A model generated the notes under the pieces. The model was not told the DNA's origin. It was given only the letters and a program-made list of their open reading frames with translations, and ran no database searches. The translations under genes were made by a program, and so were the position numbers. 64,000 bases of DNA from Photobacterium aquae (GTDB lineage Bacteria > Pseudomonadota > Gammaproteobacteria > Enterobacterales > Vibrionaceae), in NCBI RefSeq assembly GCF_001029445.1, contig NZ_LDOT01000034.1, positions 88,476 through 152,475 of the forward strand, read 5' to 3'. This document shows, piece by piece, positions 1 through 10,000 of the stretch (its first letter is position 1; the number at the start of each line of letters is the position of its first letter).

Positions 1-273
1 CTATGCCAGACACATCTACCCGAAGTACGGCGTGGCTATATTTGCGATACGTGGAACAACAAGCGCCTTGCCAAATTAGCGAACCTCGACCTGTTTAGCA
101 TCCATATCGACCACCGGATCCTGACCCCAGAGATTGCTGAAACCATCAAGCAGCAGGGCCTAATACTCAAGGTGTGGACTCTTAATGACCCATCACAGGC
201 CGAACGCATGTATGGTATGGGGGTAGACAATATCATTACTGACAATCCCCCTCTGTTCATGGCAAAACAATAA
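1..273 (+). CDS. Glycerophosphodiester phosphodiesterase, C-terminal part
   Basis: The window opens inside this gene; only the last 90 codons are visible, ending in TAA. The end of the protein carries the typical C-terminal signature of the GDPD TIM-barrel family: VWTLNDP followed, about 20 residues on, by a GVDNIITDNP motif that forms the last strand and loop. Family members hydrolyse glycerophosphodiesters to glycerol-3-phosphate and an alcohol. The short C-terminus with no extra domain fits the cytosolic UgpQ type better than periplasmic GlpQ, but the N-terminus, including any signal peptide, lies outside the window. Translated in frame 1 from base 1. Confidence 0.85.
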   Translation, partial: LCQTHLPEVRRGYICDTWNNKRLAKLANLDLFSIHIDHRILTPEIAETIKQQGLILKVWTLNDPSQAERMYGMGVDNIITDNPPLFMAKQ

Positions 274-399
274 CATCGAGAAATTCTGACGGCTGGGGCA
301 AATGATTCAATTTGGTATTAAACTAGCATCTTCCAGTGACTGGGGTATAATCACCGACCATATTTTTTCAGGCCCAACCGTCTGCTTTAGGAAAAAAGA

Positions 400-1692
400 A
401 TGTCATTTGCATCACAAAACTTTTCTCAGGAAATTGTACGCGCCCTCACTGAGTGCGGATACGAGAAATTAACCCCAGTCCAAAAACAAGCGATCCCTCA
501 CGCTCGTCGCGGACACGATATTCTTGCCAATGCACAAACAGGTACAGGTAAAACTGCTGCGTTCTCACTGCCTATCATCCAGCAGATCTTTGATAAACCT
601 AAGCAGCGCGGCCGTTTCAATGTTCGAGCACTGATCCTTGCCCCGACTCGTGAGCTTGTTGCCCAGATTGCGCAGAACATTGAAAACTACACCAAGTACA
701 CAGAGATCAAAACAGCCGCTATTTACGGTGGCACAAAAATGTCATCTCAAGAGAAAAAGCTAGAGCAAGGGCTGGATATCCTTGTTGCCACACCGGGTCG
801 CCTGCTTGAGCACTTGGATCTGAACAATGTATCACTGGCTAACTTGGAATTTTTGGTGTTCGATGAAGCTGACCGTATGTTGGATATGGGCTTCGTTGCT
901 GATATCCGCCAAATCATGTCAGGTGTTCGCTCTACTCCGCAAACCATGCTGTTCTCTGCCACTTTCTCAGCACAGATGAACAAACTGGCTTCAGAAATTC
1001 TGCGTAAACCTAAGCGTATTTCTGTAAGCCCGGAAAACGCAACAGCAGATACCGTTGCCCACGTTGTGTACCCAGTTGATCAAGAACGCAAGCGCGAGCT
1101 GCTTTCTGAGCTGATTGGCAAGAAGAACTGGAAACAGGTTCTGGTCTTTGTGAACTACAAAGAAACAGCCAATGAGCTGGTTAAAGAACTGAAACTGGAT
1201 GGTATCAAGGCCGTTATTTGCCACGGCGACAAAGCACAAAGCGCACGCCGTCGCGCATTGGACGAATTCAAAGAAGGTAAAGCCCGTGTAATGGTTGCAA
1301 CCGAAGTCGCAGCCCGTGGTCTGGATATCCAAGGTCTGCCTCATGTTGTTAACTTCGACATGCCTTTCCTTGCCGAGGACTACGTACACCGCATCGGCCG
1401 TACTGGCCGTGCTGGTTTGGAAGGCCATGCTGTTTCTTTTGTTAGCCGCGAAGAAGAGCTGACTCTGGTTCAGGTTGAGAATCTGATCAAACAGCGTATT
1501 CGCCGCGTTCAGCTAGACGGTTACGAGCCAAAGAGCCGTGATGCCCTATTGGAAAAAATGCACACCAAGGCAGCATTCAAGGATCGTAAAGGCCGCACCA
1601 ACAACCCTAGCGAGCAGTCTGATGCCGAGCGCCGTGCTCGCCTGCGCCGTACTGTATTAAACCGCTCTAAAGTAACAACACTTAAAAAGTAA
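400..1692 (+). CDS. rhlE: DEAD-box ATP-dependent RNA helicase, RhlE-like
   Basis: A 430-residue helicase core with all DEAD-box motifs: Q-motif region around residues 24-33, Walker A AQTGTGKT at 45-52, PTREL at 82-86, TPGR at 131-134, DEAD at 155-158, SAT at 186-188, ARGLD in the second RecA domain and HRIGRTGR at 330-337. After the core there is only a basic tail of roughly 70 residues. The N-terminus (MSF, then the Q motif directly) and the length fit RhlE-type helicases, which unwind short RNA duplexes in ribosome assembly and RNA decay. Orthology within the RhlE/SrmB/DbpA group is inferred by eye. A -10-like TATAAT lies at 346-351, and the gene stands alone, facing the convergent pfkB-family gene. 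Confidence 0.9.
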   Translation: MSFASQNFSQEIVRALTECGYEKLTPVQKQAIPHARRGHDILANAQTGTGKTAAFSLPIIQQIFDKPKQRGRFNVRALILAPTRELVAQIAQNIENYTKYTEIKTAAIYGGTKMSSQEKKLEQGLDILVATPGRLLEHLDLNNVSLANLEFLVFDEADRMLDMGFVADIRQIMSGVRSTPQTMLFSATFSAQMNKLASEILRKPKRISVSPENATADTVAHVVYPVDQERKRELLSELIGKKNWKQVLVFVNYKETANELVKELKLDGIKAVICHGDKAQSARRRALDEFKEGKARVMVATEVAARGLDIQGLPHVVNFDMPFLAEDYVHRIGRTGRAGLEGHAVSFVSREEELTLVQVENLIKQRIRRVQLDGYEPKSRDALLEKMHTKAAFKDRKGRTNNPSEQSDAERRARLRRTVLNRSKVTTLKK

Positions 1693-1722
1693 GTTATTGG
1701 CCGATTGCAAGCCAAATTGACC

Positions 1723-1759
1723 AAAAAAAGGGGTAGCTATAGCTACCCCTTTTTATTTT
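1723..1759. terminator. Bidirectional intrinsic terminator
   Basis: A perfect stem GGGGTAGCT / AGCTACCCC with a two-base loop is flanked by an A-run on the left and a T-run on the right. It therefore works as a rho-independent terminator in both directions between the convergent helicase and PfkB-kinase genes. Confidence 0.9.
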
Positions 1760-1792
1760 GTCCAGCCTCATTATCTCTGACAGAGCTTATGC

Positions 1793-2644
1793 TTACTCCG
1801 ATAAATACTCGCGAAGATTGTCCCCGGGTACCGAGCTGACCGTTTGAACGGCAAAGGCAGCCCATTGTGCACCTTCTGTCATTGAGGTGGCAATATCATG
1901 CCCAGACAGCAAACCGTGGATCATACCGCCAGCAAAATTATCCCCCGCCCCCGTCGTATCAACGACATCCACAGGCAGGGCCGGTACGCTAACCTTGCCA
2001 TCCTGACTATATGCTGTCGCGCCATTGCCGCCATCCGTAACAACCACATACCGCAGATGTTCTCCGGCAATACGCCAGCCATAACCCCACACATCGCCAT
2101 CAAATCCGGTATGAGCCAATAAGTCAGAGCGTGATGTAATCAGTACATGGCAAGGGCGGCTTTCATCACTTTTTGGTAGCTGTGCGACAACCAAAGTATC
2201 CGTATCGGCCAACGCCATCTCGGCCCATGCCTCAATACCGATGGCAGAAGAATTTACATACAGAGCATCCCAACGTTTAAACGAAGGCGGAGCCGGCAAT
2301 ACAAATTCAGGCCTGCCCGGCCGAATAATGGTTCTTTCACCATCAGGAGTCATCAACAATAACAATTCTGGGGTCACAATGTCGTTACGCTGTAATAATG
2401 CGCAATTAAGCCCAACAAGGCTAGCTTCAGCCAGCAGCCAGTCTGCGGTTTCATCCCGGCCAACCTGACTGACCAACGACACGTTATGGCCAGCCCAGAC
2501 CAACCCTAACCCGGTATTGGCCCCACCGCCGCCTAAACGACGGCCTTCATCCTGATAATGGTGCCGACCACCGCTCAACAGCGGCTCTTCCAACTGTAAT
2601 ACCCGGTCACAATTGAGGTTTGCAACCAACATGACATTTGCCAT
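1793..2644 (-). CDS. PfkB-family carbohydrate kinase
   Basis: 283 residues with both PfkB/ribokinase signatures: the glycine-rich GGGGAN near residues 38-43, which contacts the sugar, and DTTGAGDNF at 229-237, holding the anion hole and the catalytic Asp (D235). The protein would phosphorylate a sugar or nucleoside with ATP in the cytoplasm; the exact substrate cannot be read from the sequence. It starts 21 bases after the stop of the FabY-like ketosynthase on the same strand, so the two are probably cotranscribed. No metabolic link between them is obvious. The ribosome-binding site is weak (gtagcatag before ATG), consistent with translational coupling. Confidence 0.85.
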   Translation of the reverse strand: MANVMLVANLNCDRVLQLEEPLLSGGRHHYQDEGRRLGGGGANTGLGLVWAGHNVSLVSQVGRDETADWLLAEASLVGLNCALLQRNDIVTPELLLLMTPDGERTIIRPGRPEFVLPAPPSFKRWDALYVNSSAIGIEAWAEMALADTDTLVVAQLPKSDESRPCHVLITSRSDLLAHTGFDGDVWGYGWRIAGEHLRYVVVTDGGNGATAYSQDGKVSVPALPVDVVDTTGAGDNFAGGMIHGLLSGHDIATSMTEGAQWAAFAVQTVSSVPGDNLREYLSE

Positions 2645-2665
2645 CTATGCTACCGTTACTGAATA

Positions 2666-4522
2666 TTAACTGTAATCAGCATAAGGGTTTTCTGTTGCAA
2701 GAGGAATGCCCTTGGCAAAAGAATCCAACTGTACACTTTCCTGAGTCAGGGTAACGGAAGTTTCGTCCATCACACTCTCGCCAAAATGATAACGAATATT
2801 TTCCATACCACGGCTCGCCGCCTGATCATTACCTTGGGCCAATTCACGGACAGGTTGGTTTTTGCCATAATAGCTCGCCATCACACTGTCACCATGTTTC
2901 TTGCCCAGCATCTGGAGCGTCTGGGCTGGAGAAAGCACCAAGCCCGATGCATTATTGCCACCAAAGCCCTTGGCATTGAGAATTACCGCTTTAATCTTCT
3001 CACCCTTATCACCGAAAAACGCATGGTCGGTCAGAATATTGAGATGCGAACGATGAACATCATCGGCGATATGATCAATGGTTTTGATACCAGGAACCCA
3101 GCCGTACTGCCATACGCCCAATGACGCAATCAACTGGTCGCCTGGAGCCGCCCCCATCGAGTGGCCGACATAGGATTTCACTGCCGTTACCGGCCAATTG
3201 TCGATATTAAATGTCTTGGCAACCTCATTGAGGATATGACTCTCTGTCACACGGTTTTGCGGCGTTCCCGTGCCGTGAGCCTGTACATAAGTCTGTTGCA
3301 GGCCTTCTTGACCCAAAATCGCCTTGGCAAGCGCGGCGGCCTTGGCCATAGTCACATAGTTACCTACGCCCGGTGCCGAAATGGATTTCTTGTTCGCATC
3401 AGCATTGACGAACACATCAGCCACCGAACCATAAATATTGGCACCTAGCTCAAGCGCCAGCTCATCGTCCATCAACACGACAAACTGAGCGGCTTCAGCC
3501 ATTGTGAAACCGGCATTGGCCGAAAATGGTCGACAAGCACGGCGGTTATCAACGTCTTCAGTACCATCCAATGCCATTAACTGTGCGTCTTCCGCCAAAG
3601 CCCCCATGACCCGAAAGCCTTCCATCAGCTCAGCAACGACTGGTGCCTCTGCGTTACCAACAATCGCCACCCTTGCCGTACCACGCTGGATATCATTCAT
3701 TCCCTGACGCAGGTTGTACAAGAACGTCGCACAGGCTCCCATATTGGTGCCAGTGCTACCAATACTGTTGATAACGTAACCATTGATAAAATCAGCGGGC
3801 ATCTCAGCCAAAGAAAGAGCCATCATTTTTGAGCTGACACGGCCCCCAGTCAGCGGTGCGGCCAGCATCCCTGACAATGATGCGTCATCCATTTGCCCTA
3901 AAGCACTTCCTGCATATACCGACACTTGATCAGGATCGATATGCGACAGAACCGTTTCCCAGTCCATTCCGAGCGAGTTCAACGCATCTGAGGCCCCATA
4001 CAGGGCCAATTTCAAACCCCGTGGATGAAAACGTGAATTATAGAGTTTGCCCGGATCAAATCCGGCTGGGATATTACCGCCACTCGTTACAGGATAACTC
4101 ACGCGATCCTCTAGCAATGCGTCCAATTCACCTTTTACCGTGATCATGACTTTGCTGCCCTGCTCTTCGACAACCCAATTATCGGGAATACGAGTCGGCA
4201 GTTTGGACTTACGCAAACTAAAGGTCAGCTCGTCACTTTGGCTGCTCAATGTCGTTTTGTATTGATACAGCAAGTTATCAGGATCGAAAGAATCAATTCG
4301 ACGAATCAGAGTCCCCGCCTTTATTGCCTCTATGATCTCAGCATCAACCTGCTGAGAGGTATCAGTTATCAACCCCATCCGCAGTGCGAGATCCTGCCAA
4401 GTTGCTGCCATTTCATCTTCTGGCAAAACCTCGGCAACCATCCGCTTATAACTATGGAATCCAGAGCTACGCCCTGCAGCATTCATCCCACCAAAGCCAA
4501 CAATCAAAGGTAATTTAGACAT
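2666..4522 (-). CDS. fabY: Beta-ketoacyl-ACP synthase, FabY-like
   Basis: 618 residues, much longer than FabB/FabF (about 410) and matching the length of Pseudomonas aeruginosa FabY, which condenses acetyl-CoA with malonyl-ACP to initiate fatty acid synthesis. The start VGFGG-NAAGRSS is the FabY-type opening. Condensing-enzyme residues are in order: nucleophile Cys264 in GACATF, His416 in AHGTGTP and His454 in VGHSMGA. The extra 200 or so N-terminal residues precede the thiolase fold. The start has an AGG ribosome-binding site. Transcription is divergent from the AraC/GlxA-type regulator, and an inverted-repeat operator lies between them, so that regulator is the natural candidate to control it. 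Orthology is from recalled family features, not a search. Confidence 0.8.
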   Translation of the reverse strand: MSKLPLIVGFGGMNAAGRSSGFHSYKRMVAEVLPEDEMAATWQDLALRMGLITDTSQQVDAEIIEAIKAGTLIRRIDSFDPDNLLYQYKTTLSSQSDELTFSLRKSKLPTRIPDNWVVEEQGSKVMITVKGELDALLEDRVSYPVTSGGNIPAGFDPGKLYNSRFHPRGLKLALYGASDALNSLGMDWETVLSHIDPDQVSVYAGSALGQMDDASLSGMLAAPLTGGRVSSKMMALSLAEMPADFINGYVINSIGSTGTNMGACATFLYNLRQGMNDIQRGTARVAIVGNAEAPVVAELMEGFRVMGALAEDAQLMALDGTEDVDNRRACRPFSANAGFTMAEAAQFVVLMDDELALELGANIYGSVADVFVNADANKKSISAPGVGNYVTMAKAAALAKAILGQEGLQQTYVQAHGTGTPQNRVTESHILNEVAKTFNIDNWPVTAVKSYVGHSMGAAPGDQLIASLGVWQYGWVPGIKTIDHIADDVHRSHLNILTDHAFFGDKGEKIKAVILNAKGFGGNNASGLVLSPAQTLQMLGKKHGDSVMASYYGKNQPVRELAQGNDQAASRGMENIRYHFGESVMDETSVTLTQESVQLDSFAKGIPLATENPYADYS

Positions 4523-4584
4523 CCCAAACCTACTGCATCAATTTCAATTGCAATTAGATTACCAATTTACACTGTTCATTCATC

Positions 4585-4619
4585 TGGCATTTATGCCATT
4601 ATCACTGACATAAATGCCA
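4585..4619. promoter_or_regulatory. Inverted-repeat operator between divergent genes
   Basis: Two perfect 11-base arms, TGGCATTTATG and CATAAATGCCA, are separated by 13 bases in the 123-base gap between fabY and the GlxA-type regulator. The left arm is itself part of a smaller palindrome, GGCATTTATGCC. A third copy of GCATGCC follows at 4621. The position upstream of both genes suggests a binding site for the dimeric AraC-type regulator. No T-run follows, so it is not a terminator. Confidence 0.6.
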
Positions 4620-4645
4620 AGCATGCCATTAAGACGAGTTAGCAA

Positions 4646-5626
4646 ATGAAAAATGTCGCTTTCCTTCTCTACGACCGAGCCTTGATTACCGGAGTATCCC
4701 TTGCTGCGGAAATGCTCAGTAGTGCTTCAAGGCTTCGTACACGCTCCCAACAAAAGCAAAAACCACTGAATATCACCGTTGTCGGCCCCAGCCTTGAGCC
4801 AATGGCAGCAAGCGCGGGACTTCGACTCCAACCCGACACGACCTATGATAATGAACAATCGTTCGACACGGTGATATTGCCACCAATGTGGGGAAATCCA
4901 CTCCAGTCGGTTCGGCGACACCCAGAAATCATCCGCTGGCTACAGCAGCAATATCAAAAAGGGGCAAATCTAGTGGCAACGGGGACCGGGGTTGTCTGGC
5001 TGGCTGAAACAGGGCTGTTAAATCATCTCGTTGCAACAACGCACTGGTATTATTACGACAACTTCAGCCAGCGTTACCCCAAAGTTATCCTCAACCGCAA
5101 AGCCTCTATTACAGAAGCCAATGGCTTATATTGCACAACCAGTATCAACTCACAGTCAGAGCTGATCCTCTACTTTATCGCCCAAGCCTACGGTCAGAAA
5201 ATCGCAGTGACGATAGAGACCCATTTCGGCCATGAAATTTCAAAGACAAACCACCAGCCGTTTTATCAAATCGGCGGGCAAATTCAATTCGACGAATCCA
5301 TCGCCCTCGCCCAAGACTGGATGAAACGCAATCTTTCACAGAACATTACGGCACAAAGCACAGCAGAACACTGCCAACTCCCTTTGCGTACCTTCAACCG
5401 TAAATTCAAAGATCAGGTCGGAGAAACCCCGCATAAATACCTACAGAGGTTACGAATGGAAACTGCACAGCAACTACTGCGCGACGTCGGCATGTCAATT
5501 CAAGATGTCGCGGAACAAGTCGGCTATCAAGACCCACACCATTTTTCAACGCGCTTCCAGCAACATTTCCAAATGACACCTACCCAATACCGCAGAGTCG
5601 TTAAGGCCAAAATCTATAATGCCTAA
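4646..5626 (+). CDS. GlxA-family AraC-type transcriptional regulator
   Basis: 326 residues in the two-domain layout of GlxA regulators. Residues 1 to about 195 form a DJ-1/PfpI-like (glutamine amidotransferase-like) domain; the last 100 form an AraC/XylS double helix-turn-helix with the typical second-helix stretch QDVAEQVGYQDPHHFSTRF and the trailing TPTQYR. The DJ-1 nucleophile position has TGTG rather than a clear Cys elbow, so the domain is probably a sensor only. Divergent from fabY across a gap holding a long inverted repeat, which fits control of fabY, of itself, or of both. The ligand is unknown. Confidence 0.85.
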   Translation: MKNVAFLLYDRALITGVSLAAEMLSSASRLRTRSQQKQKPLNITVVGPSLEPMAASAGLRLQPDTTYDNEQSFDTVILPPMWGNPLQSVRRHPEIIRWLQQQYQKGANLVATGTGVVWLAETGLLNHLVATTHWYYYDNFSQRYPKVILNRKASITEANGLYCTTSINSQSELILYFIAQAYGQKIAVTIETHFGHEISKTNHQPFYQIGGQIQFDESIALAQDWMKRNLSQNITAQSTAEHCQLPLRTFNRKFKDQVGETPHKYLQRLRMETAQQLLRDVGMSIQDVAEQVGYQDPHHFSTRFQQHFQMTPTQYRRVVKAKIYNA

Positions 5627-5748
5627 AATAAACAGTATGCAAACAGGGTCATAAATAAAATTATCAATTTACGTGCTTTAGTTAACATTTGTGCTTCTAA
5701 ACACTGCGCTATAATACTTTTACCGACTGGTAATATAAGTATTTCAAT

Positions 5749-5859
5749 ATGGCTGAAATGGACGTCACCGAACAAGCTGTTTGGCTTATCATAGCTTCTG
5801 GGATTATTTGCTATGCAAGTATTAAAATAACCAACTGGTGGAATAAGCGCTCAAAATGA
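5749..5859 (+). CDS. Possible 36-residue membrane peptide
   Basis: A short frame from ATG to TGA encodes an acidic start (MAEMDVTEQ), one hydrophobic helix (VWLIIASGIICYASI) and a basic tail (WWNKRSK), the usual layout of a single-pass inner-membrane peptide with the basic end inside. Its stop codon lies in the loop of a terminator hairpin, which suggests the gene end and the transcript end evolved together. No convincing ribosome-binding site is visible, which lowers confidence. No family recognised. Confidence 0.4.
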   Translation: MAEMDVTEQAVWLIIASGIICYASIKITNWWNKRSK

Positions 5860-5865
5860 GCGCTT
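5845..5865 (+). terminator. Hairpin overlapping the small ORF stop
   Basis: Perfect 8-base stem AAGCGCTC / GAGCGCTT with a five-base loop; the TGA of the small membrane peptide frame lies within it. The T-run after it is weak (aatcattt). Confidence 0.5.
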
Positions 5866-5955
5866 AATCATTTCCGGTGTCTGTTCTAAGACACTCTGTA
5901 TACTCCCCCCCTCACTATACTTTTCCCTACGTATACTCATAGAGTAGGTTGTACT

Positions 5956-6480
5956 ATGCAGTTGGGTCACATATCGGTTCTTTGTGCTATTACGCTGTAT
6001 GCGGCACTGGTAGGGTGGTCATCCCAAGCAGCCATAAAACCCACTAGCGAAACAGATTTGAGCTCAGATCGGTGCCGGTTGGATCTGTTTCACCTAATCA
6101 AAAATGACAAGCATGAGTTCCAGCAAAATTTACAAATCGCCTTCATTTCAGATAATCAATCCGATAACCGTTATATTGCTCTGAAAGCAGATATCTCCCA
6201 CCCCGCAGGCTATACCAATATCACTTATATGCAATATGGCTCCCCTGTCGACGTATTCAGCATCAACTGGCGGCATAATGGCAACAGGCATACCGTAGGG
6301 CGGGTTGTCATGTTAGGAGGAAACAGTAGCCAACAAGCTTTTGATGTTTTTCTAAGCCGCATTTACCAAGACAAAGGGCATTTCGAATTATTAGAAAATA
6401 ACCAAAAATACCGTTTTAATATTAGCCAACAAGCTATCGAAGACTTCATTCACTGCGTTAGACAGCATTTTTCCGAGTAA
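5956..6480 (+). CDS. Hypothetical exported protein
   Basis: 174 residues with a short hydrophobic N-terminus ending in SSQAA at about residue 26, a plausible signal peptidase I site, so the mature protein is probably periplasmic. Two cysteines remain in the mature part (near residues 40 and 167) and could pair as a disulfide. No family recognised. AGTAGG precedes the ATG. It stands alone between two hairpins, facing the small membrane protein gene on the other strand. Confidence 0.65.
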   Translation: MQLGHISVLCAITLYAALVGWSSQAAIKPTSETDLSSDRCRLDLFHLIKNDKHEFQQNLQIAFISDNQSDNRYIALKADISHPAGYTNITYMQYGSPVDVFSINWRHNGNRHTVGRVVMLGGNSSQQAFDVFLSRIYQDKGHFELLENNQKYRFNISQQAIEDFIHCVRQHFSE

Positions 6481-6580
6481 CCCCCCAAAAAAATATGGCG
6501 ATGGCCTCTCAGAACAACATTCTCAATGAGTGTATCAATGGCATGTAAATGAAAGGATGGGAATCCGAATAGATACAGAC

Positions 6581-6613
6581 AAAAACGCCAGCAATAATAT
6601 TGCTGGCGTTTTT
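6581..6613. terminator. Bidirectional terminator
   Basis: ACGCCAGCA / TGCTGGCGT stem with an AT-rich loop, A-run on the left and T-run on the right, between convergent genes and immediately beyond the stop codon of the minus-strand membrane protein. Confidence 0.85.
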
Positions 6614-6614
6614 G

Positions 6615-6872
6615 TTATGAAGCTTGTGGGGCCGGTTTGTGAGTAATATCTTCAAACTCACCATCGATGGTCGAGCCCGTCTGGCTCGAATGACTGTGGC
6701 TAGCATAGCCTTGCTGCTGCAGTGCCTCTTCGTAGGCTTTCTCTACTTTGCGCTTAATGAAAGGCTTGGCAATCAGTGCCGCAATGCCAATGAACAGACC
6801 CATTACCGCTGCGAACGTAACAGTGAAAAAACCGATGACAAGCGCAGCAACACTAGTAATAAAGTTTTTCAT
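6615..6872 (-). CDS. Small membrane protein
   Basis: 85 residues: two closely spaced hydrophobic segments near residues 5-33, a basic KRKVEKAYEEA helix and a hydrophilic tail. A frame two codons longer would begin with TTG; ATG at 6872 was chosen because AGAAGG lies eight bases before it. Probably a small inner-membrane protein of unknown role. No family recognised. Confidence 0.65.
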   Translation of the reverse strand: MKNFITSVAALVIGFFTVTFAAVMGLFIGIAALIAKPFIKRKVEKAYEEALQQQGYASHSHSSQTGSTIDGEFEDITHKPAPQAS

Positions 6873-6985
6873 AACCAACCTTCTCTCAACTATTTCTCTC
6901 TTACTGTATGGCTGCAGTTTATCGCAACCAAAATGAATGAAACATGAACGAGCCGTTTATCATCGTACAGCTGCTATCTTACAAT

Positions 6986-7010
6986 GAAAAAGCCCTCTTG
7001 CGAGGGCTTA
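6986..7010 (-). terminator. Terminator of the pullulanase gene
   Basis: On the minus strand AAGCCCTC-gcaa-GAGGGCTT is followed by a run of T, 26 bases after the pullulanase stop. Confidence 0.85.
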
Positions 7011-7035
7011 TATCAATAATAAAGAGTTAAAGCAC

Positions 7036-10000
7036 TTATTGCGCGGCGCGTATTCCTGCGCCTCGCTGATCCCCCCGAGGCAATTCAAAAACAACCGGTG
7101 TCCATGCTGGCACAGTGATCTTACCATCGGCATAGACGGCACTCTCGGCAAGATCCGTAACATGGCGGGCACTTCGTATTACAGGTGTCGGCCATGAGAC
7201 AGACTGTGCCGTAGGCGAGGCGTTAATCACAACAACGATACCGTCAACGGCCGGATCAACATCCAGACCAGTTGCCGTACCGTTATCGATGGACATCACG
7301 ATCAAACCCGGGATCTGATCTTTACCCGTGTTATGGAACGCAACTCGCTTGTTGACTTCCTTGCCTGATCCCAAAGTTATCAACGGATAGTGCTGACGCA
7401 ACGCCGCCAACTCTTTGTAATACTCAGCCATCGTAGCGATATCTTTCGAAGATGGCTGCGCAAAACTCCCAGCGGAAGCGATAACCTTTTCGATAATGGC
7501 ATAGTTATCCCCATCCTTGTCCTTTCTTGGCAGTCCCTTGTTCCAATTGTTATCTGCCATCGAAAAATCAACGACGTTGTACCAATCCCCAGAGTCATAG
7601 GAATCACGCTGCATTGATTTGGAACGCAGCAACTCAGACCCCATATGGGTAAACGGTACGCCCTGCCCCAGCATGGCCGTTGCCAATGATACAGCCTGCA
7701 TTCTGACTCGGTCGGCAGATGTCACACTGTAATCAATCTTATACTGGTTATTGTCCCATAGCGTTTGGTTGTCGTGCTTGGAAACGTAGTTCTGAATTTC
7801 AGTCGGATCAACGGCATAGCCCGCCGGGGCACCATTGTAGTCCAACTCAGCACCGGTGATAGTACGGCCTTTGGCATCAACGAAGGTGTAGTCTTTCAGG
7901 TTGCCGGCCATACCAAGACGGGTAAGATCCGCCAAATGCAGCGCGGTTTCCTTGGTAACACCATCCATCTCGTTTGGCTGTACATAGGCCCCGTTACCGA
8001 AACCTTGGGTGCGGCGCAAACCGTCACCGCCGTCGAACGGGCCACCGCCACGTACGGCATCACGGAGGCGATCGGAAAAACTACCGATTCCGGTGCCGCC
8101 CAAATGCGGTTGGGTTGCCTGTACGAACATCGCGTCATTGGCCACTTCGCCAAAATTCCACCCTTCACCGTAGAAGTAGGTCCCCGGATCAACAGCTTTT
8201 ACCGCGTCCAGCGAACGCTGCATCTGATCCAACGGGTGATGCCCCATCAAGTCAAACCGGAATGCATCAATCTTGTAATCACGTGACCAAACAACCAAAG
8301 AGTCGGAAATCAACTTTTCGAACATCGCCCTTTCCGGCGCAGTATTAGAACAACATGTTGAGTTCTCGACACCGCCAGTGATCGGATTCAGACGCTGGTA
8401 GTACCAAGGGACTATCTTATCCAGCACCGATGTCCGAGCGACTGGGCCTGCCGAGTTAGTATGGTTGTACACCACATCCATAACAACATTCATACCGATA
8501 TTGTTCTTGATAGCCATAATAGCCTGACGCAACTCGATAATTCGCTGGTAACCCTCGGCATTGCTGGCATAAGAGCCTTCCGGCACCGTGTAATGGAACG
8601 GATCGTAGCCCCAGTTGAAGCTATCAGTCTGGGCGACCAATTGGTTCAATTCCTGAACCATAGGTTTCACCGAGGATTCATCCTTCTTCAGCTCGGCAAA
8701 AACATCACTGATTGTTTTGCCGCTGTTGCAGTAGCCGCTGAACGATGACTCCTGTACTGCAGGATTCACCTTGCACAGCTTACTGAACGGCTCATCAATA
8801 TTGGCCACTTTGGCCGGATCTTCATTAATTGTGGCGATGTCGAAAATTGGCAACAGGTGCAAGTGCGTGACACCGCTATCACCCAGCTCTTTCAAATGGT
8901 TAACCGGCACACTCTCAGCTTGGGTAAAGGCCGTGAACTTTCCGCGGTTCTCAGGCAAGGTCGATACATCCACGGCAGAAAAGTCACGGACATGCGCCTC
9001 ATAAATAACGAATTTAGCCGGGTTAGCCTGAGCAACGGGCCGAGTGACCGCGTCCCAGTCAGCGGGCTTTAGCGCCTCGTTGTTCAAATCAACGACCTGA
9101 CTGAACTCGGAATTCATCGACAGGCTTAATGAATACGGGTCAGTGACTTCATAGGTCTCAATTTTTTGGCTGACTGGATGGTACACCGTGACACGGTAAC
9201 GATAGTAATCACCAAACGCAAAATCAGACGAGCTCAGTGACCATGCGCCGCTGACCTGATCAGCAACCATAGGGTAACGGGCCGTTTCCTGCTTGCTGGC
9301 GTCGTACTTCACCAACTCAACGGCTTGGGCTGTTGGTGCCCATAAGGCAAAGTTAACCTGCTCACCCGATAGAATCGCACCATAAGACTGTGACAATGCC
9401 CCGCCTTGCTGGCCGGTATAAATGGCATCAAGTACTTCCGCTGGTTGAACTTGGGTAATTTCAATCGGCTTGCCTGCCGCATCATAGGCAACAGCAATCA
9501 ACTGGCCTTTCAGCAATAATTTAGGATCAACCTTCGCAGTATCAAAATCCAGAGCCCAGCTTTCTAACTGGCTCAGCTGAGGGAAACGGCTTTTCCAGCC
9601 CTGCTCTTGGGAAGGTTTTGCCGATACTGTTTTATCAACACCGGTAAAAGTATTTGTACGGTCATCAAATGCGATTGCGGCTTTCTGTGAATACAGCAGC
9701 TCTACCGAACTGGCACCAGCAGGCATTGCCAGTAAATTACGATCTAGCCAGTGGGCAGTAGCGCCTTTCATTACCGCATTAGGCATCGCTGCCATCGGGG
9801 TATAGTGAACCGTCGAGCTGCCCTCAAACGAGAAAGCAACCATACCGATAGGCTGCGCCGCAGAAAGATCAAACTGGGCGTTTTCGATTAACGGTTTCTC
9901 ATCACCACGGTGGGGAATGATATTAATACACGGTTTGCTACCCGCTTTTACGGCTACATCCCAATACGCGCCGTAAGTCTCGCTATTACCCGTTAGTGGC

